Of a stretch of DNA of 21,386 nt, positions 1 through 8,995 are shown piece by piece. How positions within the stretch are numbered: position 1 is the first letter of the stretch; each line of letters begins with the position of its first letter. Below the pieces are notes generated by a model. That model worked only from the letters and a program-made list of their open reading frames with translations, ran no database searches and was not told where the DNA came from. This stretch comes from Stephanodiscus triporus (lineage: Eukaryota; Bacillariophyta; Thalassiosirophyceae; Thalassiosirales; Thalassiosiraceae), in NCBI GenBank assembly GCA_036939755.1, contig JALLAZ010000158.1, forward strand, positions 1 to 21,386, read 5' to 3'. A program made the translations under genes and the position numbers.

Positions 1-54
<54 letters not shown>
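1..54. repeat. (CGT)18 trinucleotide microsatellite
   Basis: Eighteen perfect CGT units open the window. In the frame of the downstream polymerase gene they read as a serine run, and that frame stays open from the window edge to the ATG at 81. The repeat is therefore either 5' UTR or part of an N-terminal extension that begins outside the window. Confidence 0.97.
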
Positions 55-55
<1 letters not shown>

Positions 56-80
56 TTCTCGACGCGGATGGGTGTTCAAC

Positions 81-3000
81 ATGGTCGCCACGACGCTCCC
101 CCCCGCCCCCGACGAGGACGAGGACGCCGCGACGGCCGGGAGGCACACCGACGACGGGAGGTTCTCCGCGGCGGACGCCGGCGGCGGCTGCGACGAGGAC
201 GGCACGGGGGGGGGATCGGGCAACGAGAGGTCCGGCGTGGAGCTCTTCCTCATCGACGAGGACAGGCGTCGGTTCAAGGCCACGGTCGTGCACGAGCCCT
301 ACTTCTACCTCATCCCCGAGGACAGGACGGCGTCGACGCCGACGCCGACGGCCGGGGGGGGGGGGACGGACGACGTGCGCGCACAGGACGCGCACGACCT
401 GCAGTTCCACTACCAGGAGCTGCTCGCGGCGCTCACGCGGGCGTACCGGCCGAGGGGACTCAATCGCGCCGAGGCCGTGAGGAAAATGGACCTGGACGCG
501 CCCAACCACCTGGGCGCGCGGTCGCAGGCCCTGGGGGGGAGGCCCGTGATCAGGCTCGTATTCGACAACGTCGATCAGCTCCAGAGGGTGAAGAGGGAGG
601 TCGCGGACGTGCTCAGGGAGAACGGGAGGAGGAGGGCCGATCGGGGGAACGACGACGGAGGGTTCGACACCCGCTCGACGTACGACGTCGCGACGTACGA
701 CGTCGGACACGACGCCGCCGGCGGCGGCGGCGGCGCGATCGATCGCGAAGACTCGGGATCGTCGTCGTCGCGGGGGCTGTTGGAGGATCCCCTGTCCTCG
801 CTCCTGGACATGCGGGAGCACGACGTGCCGTACCTCGTGCGCGCGTGCATCGACCTCGAGCTGCGGGCGGGATGCTGGTACACCCTCACGCCCCTGTCGT
901 CCGGGGGGGTCGTCCTGAGCGACAGGGCGACGCTGCCCAAGGCCAATCCCACGGTCCTCGCGTTCGACATCGAGTGCACCAAGGCGCCTCTCAAATTCCC
1001 CGACGCCGAGCACGATTCCATATTCATGATATCGTACATGATCGACGGGATGGGATACCTCCTGCTTTCGAGGCACGTGGTGGGGAAGGACGTCGCGAAC
1101 TTCGAGTACACGCCCAAGCCGAAGTATCCCGGGCCGTTCGTGGTCGTCAACCTGCCGACTGAGGAGGCGTTGATACGACGATTCCTGCACGAATTCGAGA
1201 GGAGCAATCCCCAGATCGTGGTCACGTACAACGGCGATTTCTTCGACTGGCCGTTCCTCGAGAGGAGGGCGGCGGTGTACGGCCTGGACCTGAGGAGGGA
1301 GATCGGATTTTACAATGCCGCGGCCGCGAGCGAGGGCGGGGGCGGCGGCAGCGCCGACGCCAGCTCCGAGTATCGAGGTCGGACCGCCGTGCACCTCGAC
1401 GCCTTCTGCTGGGTGAAGCGCGACTCCTACCTCCCCCAGGGATCCCAGGGCCTCAAGGCCGTGACGAAGTACAAGCTCGGGTACGACCCCGTGGAGGTCG
1501 ATCCGGAGGACATGGTACGGTACGCGAGGGAGAGGCCGGCGCACATGGCGAGCTACTCCGTGTCCGACGCCGTCGCGACGTACTACCTGTACGACAAGTA
1601 CGTGCACATGTTCATCTTCTCGTTGTGCACGATCATCCCCATGGGGCCCGAAGATGTCCTTAGGAAGGGGAGCGGTGAGTAGTTGTGGAAGAAATAATCG
1701 ATGTTTTCGGAGAGATCTTATTTGTGCATCGGCTGTTTGTTATTTTTTTTGTGCGATCGACTTTTGGTTATTAACCGCTCGATCTGTTTTCTTGTATATC
1801 GCCATTGTTTGCACAACCTCTTCAGGGACGCTCTGCGAGGCCCTCCTCATGGTAGAAGCCTGCACCAAATCCATCATTTGCCCCAACAAGCAAATGGATC
1901 CGGTCGCCAAATTCACGAACAAGGGCCATCTGCTCGAATCTGAGACCTACATCGGCGGCAAGGTGGAGTGTTTGGAAACGGGAGTGTACCGCTCCGACAT
2001 CGAATACAAGTTCGACATGAAGCCGGAGGGCTTTCAGGGTTTGATTGACCATGTCGATAGGGATATGACATTCGCGATCGAGGTCGAGGGAGGGATCGAT
2101 CGGAGTAAGATAACGAATTATGACGAGGTGAGACAGACGAGACGACACTGCCACGGTTTTTCTTTTTAACCCACAAATGTATCATAACATTAACCCTTGT
2201 TCATTCGCCTTCCTTGGCACTAGATCAAATCGGAAATCATCCAAAAGCTTGAACTCTTACGTGATAGACCGAAGCGCATGGAGACGCCCTACGTCTACCA
2301 CATCGACGTCGCGGCGATGTACCCCAACATCATTCTAACGAACCGTCTTCAACCCTCTGCGATCGTCGATGACGCCACGTGCGCCTCGTGCGACTTCAAT
2401 CAGGCGCGTAACAATTGCAAGCGCAAGATGCAGTGGGTATGGAGAGGAGATTACAACCCCGCCACGAGAGGAGAGTATGATCGCACGAAGGATCAGTTGG
2501 CGAGGGAGACGACGACTGTGGTTGGCAACGGCAACGGACGGGCATTCCATGAGTTGAACGCCAGGGAGCAGGCCAAGGCGGTATCGGATCGGCTCAAGCT
2601 CTACAGCAAGAATGCGTACAAGAAGACCAAGGTTACCGAAGAGGTCACGCGCACCGACACGGTGTGCATGAGAGAGAACGACTTTTACGTCGACACAGTT
2701 CGTCAATTCCGCGATCGTCGGTACGAATACAAAAAGCTCACTAAGGTCTGGGGAAATAAAATCGGCAAGGCTAGCACTCCGCAGCAGAAAAAGGAGGCTG
2801 AGGACACAACGTTGGTATACGATTCGTTGCAGGTGGCACATAAGTGCATTCTCAACAGTTTCTACGGCTACGTCATGCGCAAGGGTGCACGATGGCGTTC
2901 CATGGAGATGGCAGGGATCGTGACCAAGACAGGTGCAGACTTGATCGTCCAGGCGAGAAAGTTGATTGAGCAGATCGGACGACCGTTGGAATTGGATACG

Positions 3001-6000
3001 GATGGTATTTGGTGCATCCTCCCAGGGAGCTTCCCGAATATTTTCACGTTTCAATTGGATAACGGATCGACATTTCGATTGGAGTATCCTTGCATTATGC
3101 TGAACGCCGATGTCCACGAAAATTTCACCAACCATCAATATCAGGACCTAAAGGATCCTCTCACCGGCAAGTATGAAACGAAGTCTGAATGTTCCATATT
3201 TTTCGAGTTGGACGGTCCGTACCGCTGCATGGTTCTACCTGCCAGTACGGAGGAGGGTAGGCTCCTGAAGAAGCGGTATGCGGTGTTCAACTTTGATGGA
3301 TCGCTTGCAGAACTGAAGGGATTCGAGTTGAAGCGACGTGGTGAGCTAGAACTTATCAAGACGTTCCAGTCTCAAGTCTTCGAGCGTTTCCTCGACGGAT
3401 CATCATTGGTGGATTGTTATGATAGCGTTGCAGAAATCGCTAATCACTGGATCGACGTACTGGACACTCGCGGGGAGAGTCTTGACACGGATGAGCTCTT
3501 CGATCTCATTAGCGAAAATCGCAACATGAGCCGACAGCTGGATGATTATGGCGACCAAAAAGGCACTTCACAGACCACGGCTCGGCGTCTTGGCGACTTC
3601 CTAGGCGCTGAAATTATCAAAGACAAAGGGCTGAACTGCAAATTCATCATATCTCAACTTCCACACGGCGCTCCAGTTACGGAACGCGCGGTCCCCACAG
3701 CCATTTGGAAGGCGGAGCCAGCTGTAATGAAACACTACCTGCGCAAATGGCTTAAGGCCCCCGAAATGCAGGGAGAAGGTTTTGACATTCGCAACGTGCT
3801 AGATTGGGATTACTACCGCGAACGTCTCAACAATACTATTCGTAAGATTATCACTATTCCAGCAGCTCTGCAGAAAGTGCCTAATCCTGTGCCACGAGTG
3901 CCCCATCCGGACTGGCTGCAGACAACCGTGCGGCGGATGAATGATCGATTCAAGCAGAAGAGCATTACCAGTATTTTTGGTGCTGCGGAAAAAGTATCAA
4001 GTTTGTCATCCTCCCAGGTTCAACCGTCAGATGTGCTTGACATCGAAGATTTTACTCGGAAATCTGTTGGCCCCGGACGCCCCATCGTCCATAGCACCAG
4101 GAGGCGGAGGGAAGTGCCTGCTACTTCTAACCGAAATAGTGCCGAGGATAAAGATGCCAATGCCGATGCGGAAGTTGTGAATGCTTCTAATGAGATGGAG
4201 AAGGAAGCCCCAGAAGCCAGAATCAAACTTTCTAAGGAGAATCTTCCCGAATGGCTCAAGAAAAAGAAAGAGCTTTGGCGTAAGCAGAGGAAGGAGCGCC
4301 GCAAGGTTGCCGTTGCTGTGGAGCGCGCTCAACTGGCTGATGATTCTGCCTCCAGTAAGAAACAGAAGACGGCGGTTGGTTCCATGGAGGGTTACATGCG
4401 TAGTGCGGCAGAAGCCTTGACGCAGCACGAATGGCACGTAATTGAAATGCGGGAGTTGACATCGTCGGAGGGTGCCTCATCAGACGGAATGTTCCTCCTT
4501 TGGGTTATGATTGGTAACAAATCCCTGCAGAAGATACGAATCAAGATGTCGAGGACTGTTTACATCGACAGTCTTGTGGAGTTACAGCAAGGCTTGGTCG
4601 GATCTATTTTGGTGAAGCGTGTCGAGAAACACTTGCCACACAATAAGATTTGCTGTGCATTGTATGAAGTGAGCATGCCTGAATTCCTTTATCGATCAAG
4701 CAATTGGATTGAACAGCTGAAACCCAAGGACCCAACGCTAGAGCTGACATCCGCGAATTTGAATCGAATGCTAAAGTCCGTATACGAGATGGGAACGCCC
4801 CTGTTGCTTCGTGCGATGATGCACCTTGGTTCAGTTTGCCGTCCCAGCAAGGGTCGAGGGGAAGTCAAGCCTGGAATAGTGTACGATATCTCAGATCTTG
4901 CCACTGTCGTCCGGCCAAACGAAGGAGAATATTTGCACACGCAACTAACATACAGACGAATCTTTATCTACGAGAATTTGAATCAGAAGAAGAAGACAGG
5001 GCTGGTTGGATTGTTTGTCATGGATGGCGGCAGTGGTGATCGAGCGCAAACTGTAGGTGACTCGTCGGTGGATTTGTCTCGTCCCCAAGTCTCTCCCAAT
5101 AGTTCGTTTTCTGTCAGTGCCACCTGTTACTTTTGGGTTGTCAAGCCAGGAGGCAAGAAGGTCCAGAAAAATGTAACGGTCAAACAATGCGAAGGAATGT
5201 TCCGTCAACTGCTTACACAGCTGCAAGATTCGACATCAGGTGGCGGCGATAACGATGACGGCGAAGCCTCCTCAGAATACTCTTGTTTATCCCGCGATTC
5301 AACCTGTATCGTCTCAAGTCTTGCATATGTTATGGATGAGAGCAGAGCCCTTGCTGGCGCTGATAGCGTTCTCAAATCTTATCTTCAGTCGAACAATGGG
5401 CCAACTATTCTGGTTACGAACACCATCAAACCGCAGCTGCAGTTTCGCAAGCTCGTGCCTAGCTGTAACTCATTCCCTTTGGTCCAATTGGCATTTCCTC
5501 CTGGCCCTGCCCACAATCCGTCCTCCTCCATTCTCCCTGCTTTGAATTGGGAACCAACGGCTGTTCAGCTCTGCCTCGAGGCATATCTTCACATGGGAGT
5601 AGTATCATATCCGAAACGAGTGTCATCCGCACGTTTTTCACAAATTCCAGTCGGAAATCTGGGCCATGACGAAAACACTACGATGTTCGACGTACTGTAT
5701 GCAAGGAACTTGAACAGGAGCAGGACTGTGCTGTGGGCAAATGAAATGCCAAATCAGCCTGATCTTGGGTCGAATGTCCTGAGTCTTGTCGGCAAAACTG
5801 GTGCAGGATTCCGTTCCACTGAAATGGATATCAATAACAACGACATGTGGGGTGACGACGATGCATTAGTCAGTCCTGTCATAAAGAGGCCAGGAGCATA
5901 TCGATGCGTTTGTGTCGAGCTTGATATTTATGACCTATCTATTGCCGCCCTTACGGATTCGTCGTTGGCAACCCTTCCGGGGGCATCTGTTGCCGGAATT

Positions 6001-7640
6001 AGCAAAGGCAATGCACTTTTTGATACCGAAACAAAAGTCCCAAACGCAATGATATCCGCTTCCACTCCACTTGGTGATGAAATGTCGACCGCTATCTCGC
6101 TTCCCATCTTGCGTTCACTAATTCATTCCTGGCTTCGTGACGCTTATCAGACAAACAGCCACATAGCCGACGATCTGCTGCATGACATTTACCGACTTAT
6201 TTCTTCTCCCGATGCATTGTTGAATGACCCTGCATTACATCGTGTTGTCCATTCTCTGATGAAAACGACATTTTTGAGACTTTTGGGAGAGCTCCAGCGT
6301 CTTGGCTCAACAATAGTCATGGCGAACTTCCACAAGGTGGTGATCGCAACCAACAAGTCGCACATTTATGATGCAAAAGAATACGTCGATTTTGTCATTT
6401 CAACAATTCTCAAGAGAGCTGGCGGGGGGGAGAACTCCCACCATATGGCAGAAGGACTCGGTCGAATTTCTCTCAGGCCAAACAACTTTTTTTCTCATTA
6501 TATCTTTCTTGATCAGAACAATTATGGTGGCATTCATTTTGAACAACGCGAAATCGACGACGACGAAGAAAGCGAGATGGCTCAGCTCTTCAACCAAGTT
6601 TGGGGAGAAAATCGCTCGTCAACAATCGTTCCTACTGTTGTTTGCGGTTGGAACATTATGCAATACCTTGCAACGGATATTGCTAAAGACTACTTCCAGA
6701 CAATTATTGGAAAATTCTCCAAAGACGTATTCCGAAAGCAACTTCTCATGGAACACAACGCCAAATCTAAGGGAACATCTACGTCACCCATATCAGTGAC
6801 GAAGACTAATGATGAAGAGGATGGAAATTGCTCCTTTCTTTCGCCCCAGGAACAACTCCTAAGTTACAAGAAAAAGATGATTTCTAAACACTTTGCCCAT
6901 TATTTGACTCGCGTCGTTGGAGAACTTCTCGATGAAGGTGGTGGTCCAGACAGCTTCCCACAATTACCTGGATCCCACCTTGTTCTCACCAATCCCGCCC
7001 TGGAGTTCGTGAAAAGTGTGCTAGTTGTGTTGGACTTGGACCCTGATATCAAACAGGAGGTCATTTATTTAAAGAAGAGCCTTTTTGCGCAGATTGGCGT
7101 TCAGGAGTATTCAGGTGAAACTCAATGGAAGAATCCTGCTGCCGCCTTCGTGCTACCGGACGTCTACTGCATGGAGTGCCATGAATGCTTCGATGTGGAT
7201 ATGTGTGCGACTCCTCCTGAAAACGATGAGTTTACTTCGGTATGTGTTCCCACCTAGTCTTCAGTCTCAATTTATGAATTCGCTTGGGTGTCTAACCTGC
7301 TTTCGTATTCCATACTCGGCCACAGACACAAAAGCAGTTGCTCTGCGGAGGATGTGGCAATCCTTACGATATTGATCAAATAGAAAGGCGTCTCGTCGAC
7401 ATTGTTCAACGAAAATGCGTGCGGTACCAACTGCAGGATTTGCGCTGCACCAAGACACAGCAGGTAGCCGTTCGAGCAATGGCACGGACCTCTGATTGCT
7501 CCGCGGCATTGAAGCTAGATATTCCAAGGTGCAATTTTCATGGCCAAATTACCATCTTGCGAAATTTGGCCGATTATTATGGTTTGGAGTGGCTCTTGGA
7601 AACAGCTGACGGAGTTTTACACGGCTTTGGGCACAATTGA
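81..7640 (+). CDS. POLE: DNA polymerase epsilon catalytic subunit, complete, four exons
   Basis: Leading-strand replicative DNA polymerase with proofreading, nuclear. Exons are 81-1674, 1826-2127, 2224-7239 and 7326-7640, giving 2408 residues; human and yeast homologues have about 2200-2300. Exonuclease residues are D296 and E298 (FDIEC), D386 (YNGDFFDWPF) and D496 (YSVSDAVATYYLY). Residues C685, C688, C697 and C780 match the CysX iron-sulphur site. Polymerase motif A begins at D660 (DVAAMYPNI), motif B reads NSFYGYVMRKGARW, and motif C is D890-T-D892. A charged linker follows at about residues 1230-1380, then the vestigial second polymerase half and the C-terminal CysA zinc module (C2281, C2284, C2311, C2314). 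CysB keeps only C2345 and C2362 of four expected cysteines. Residues 1-240 hold low-complexity Asp/Gly insertions. ATG 81 is the first in-frame ATG, but the frame is open upstream, so a longer N-terminus is possible. Family assignment is certain; splice sites are inferred from homology continuity plus GT-AG. Confidence 0.96.
1675..1825 (+). other. POLE intron 1 (151 bp, phase 1)
   Basis: The donor gtgagt follows the sequence for RKGSG and the acceptor ttcag precedes TLCEALLM. Joining them restores an uninterrupted stretch of the polymerase family. The intron is clearly AT-rich between GC-rich exons. Confidence 0.93.
2128..2223 (+). other. POLE intron 2 (96 bp, phase 0)
   Basis: The donor gtgaga follows the TNYDE codons and the acceptor cactag precedes IKSEIIQKLELL. 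The spliced product runs directly into motif A. Read through, the intron hits a TAA stop at about 2167. Confidence 0.92.
7240..7325 (+). other. POLE intron 3 (86 bp, phase 0)
   Basis: The donor gtatgt follows NDEFTS and the acceptor ccacag precedes TQKQLLCGGC. Splicing joins the two halves of the CysA zinc module. Without it the frame ends at TAG within 20 bases. Confidence 0.92.
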
Positions 7641-7854
7641 TTGGGAAATGCAGTTTTCATCACTCAAAAGCTCAAGCCTATGGCGGACCCGGCGACGTTC
7701 GCTCGGGTTCAGCCGTTGGTAAATGGAGTTTTTGACAAAAATTGAGGAGGCATTTGCGCCACAAATGGCATATCGTGCTCCACTTCTACTGCCCACATAA
7801 GTCACACTGAGGGTAGTAATTGTGTTCATACCGAATCATAAGTTGTTAGTGCGT
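7641..7854. other. Convergent intergenic spacer
   Basis: This 214 bp spacer lies between the stop codons of POLE (plus strand) and the unrecognised minus-strand gene, and must hold both 3' ends. No gene, repeat or RNA was seen in it. Confidence 0.7.
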
Positions 7855-8832
7855 TCATTTTATCACATTAAGAACTAGTTCCTTTCCCGCGTCGTCTACA
7901 ACATCCCCCAATATCTCCAAACAATCTACATCATCAACAATATATTTGCTTATACCGATACTAAGGCACTCTTCAATGTGATCCGGATTGCGGCCCGTTA
8001 CCACGAGTCTGGACTTAATCGTGGGACCGACGACGTCTAAATATGATAACTCCTCGCACAAGCGTACCATTTCGTCATCACAAACGGTGTAGCTTTGAGT
8101 TTCTGCTGGAAGCTGAGCAGTAGGGTCCAATACAATGTAGGAAATTGATCCCGTTTCATCAATGAGGTTGGCTACTTCTGATGCAACAGAAATAGGATCC
8201 ACGTCAATGTAATATTTTGGGTGAAATATGCCAATTGATGTCTTACTGCCATTCGCGAAAGGAGTAATACTAGTAACTTCGCCCATGTATTCGAAACAGA
8301 AATTGACATTCGCCGGGGTGCGACGAAGTTGCGCTGACGAAAAGCGATGCGATATCGGTAAACGAATGAAAAAAGTGCCGGCGTTTTCGTCCACCGACGC
8401 AGGTTCACTGATGTTACTCAACGCTTCGAGTAATCGTAACTCGATACCGGCATCACCGTCCTGACGAGGCCGTTGGCGTTGTGGCAACGTCAATACTGAT
8501 CCGGCCACGCCCAGCGCTTTGGCAGAGTCCATCGAATGCAGTATTGCGGCTTCTATTTCCAAGTCTTCAATCGATGATCGGAGGTAGGCATTGATTTTTC
8601 TTTCGTCGTGAAACGGCACATGCCGACCAGACTGCGAGTCGTAATACGAACCGTCGCTGCCCAGATGTCTTGTTGCGAATCCCATGCGGTTATTGGCAAA
8701 GTCGACCCTCCGCCGCCGCGGTCGCACGCGGCCAGCGAGAGAGAGAACTCCCCGCTCGCCAACTATGTACCGCTGCATTCTTTGATGTTGGGAGAAGAAT
8801 TTTGGGAGAAGTGGGGCAGAGTGGCATGGCAT
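7855..8832 (-). CDS. Unrecognised 325-residue protein
   Basis: A single open frame whose family I do not recognise. The N-terminus (residues 1-60) is basic with an RPRRRR cluster. A charged segment around residues 75-105 (DERKINAYLRSSIEDLEIEA) is likely helical. The C-terminal half (about 170-325) looks like a folded alpha/beta region ending in alternating hydrophobic and acidic stretches (KYIVDDVDCLEILGDVVDD). No signal peptide, membrane segment or catalytic motif is evident. Three ATGs occur five bases apart (8837, 8832, 8827); only 8832 opens this frame, and M19 (8778) is an alternative start. Codon use and lack of internal stops over 325 codons support a real gene. Its 5' end lies less than 100 bp from the 3' LTR of a same-strand retrotransposon, so its native promoter is displaced or replaced. 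Confidence 0.72.
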   Translation of the reverse strand: MPCHSAPLLPKFFSQHQRMQRYIVGERGVLSLAGRVRPRRRRVDFANNRMGFATRHLGSDGSYYDSQSGRHVPFHDERKINAYLRSSIEDLEIEAAILHSMDSAKALGVAGSVLTLPQRQRPRQDGDAGIELRLLEALSNISEPASVDENAGTFFIRLPISHRFSSAQLRRTPANVNFCFEYMGEVTSITPFANGSKTSIGIFHPKYYIDVDPISVASEVANLIDETGSISYIVLDPTAQLPAETQSYTVCDDEMVRLCEELSYLDVVGPTIKSRLVVTGRNPDHIEECLSIGISKYIVDDVDCLEILGDVVDDAGKELVLNVIK

Positions 8833-8906
8833 GGCATGGCCAGGGCGGCGGGGAGGCGGTCAGCGGTCACTATTACGGACTGTACATAGAGTATCGTACG
8901 TAGATA
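8833..8906. other. Short spacer between unknown gene and LTR, with 8-bp perfect hairpin
   Basis: Seventy-four bases separate the start codon at 8832 from the LTR repeat. The strand shows a CATGG triple tandem (8824-8838). Across the LTR edge, AGAGTATC (8888-8895) and GATACTCT (8903-8910) form a perfect inverted repeat around GTACGTA. On the minus strand this is what remains of the unknown gene's 5' leader. Confidence 0.6.
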
Positions 8907-8995
8907 CTCTCAGTGTCCCATCGTCCCGGCATGGAGAAGCGATAGGATAAAGAGTGAGTTACTTTACTCTACGTACTACGATCCTATCCTGTCAC
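8907..8995 (-). repeat. 3' LTR (89 bp)
   Basis: Direct repeat of 17038-17125. On the element strand it starts TGACAGG at 8994 and contains GGGACA before a shared CTGAGAG. It carries nested inverted repeats: GATAGG (8941-8946) with CCTATC (8983-8988), and AGAGT (8951-8955) with ACTCT (8966-8970). The Pol stop codon (8984-8986) lies inside it. Differences from the other copy are an extra T at about 8948 and T versus A at 8982. Confidence 0.9.

Noticed and set aside
68..1162. 364-codon open frame overlapping POLE exon 1
   Set aside because: Arg/Gly-rich shadow of a GC-rich coding region; the polymerase frame matches its family throughout.
575..1231. Minus-strand open frame over POLE exon 1
   Set aside because: Antisense shadow of GC-rich codons with no recognisable domain.
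3940..3990. PCNA-binding box in POLE (QKSITSIF)
   Set aside because: The last two positions are Ile-Phe instead of two aromatics, and the segment aligns with an ordinary polymerase-core stretch.
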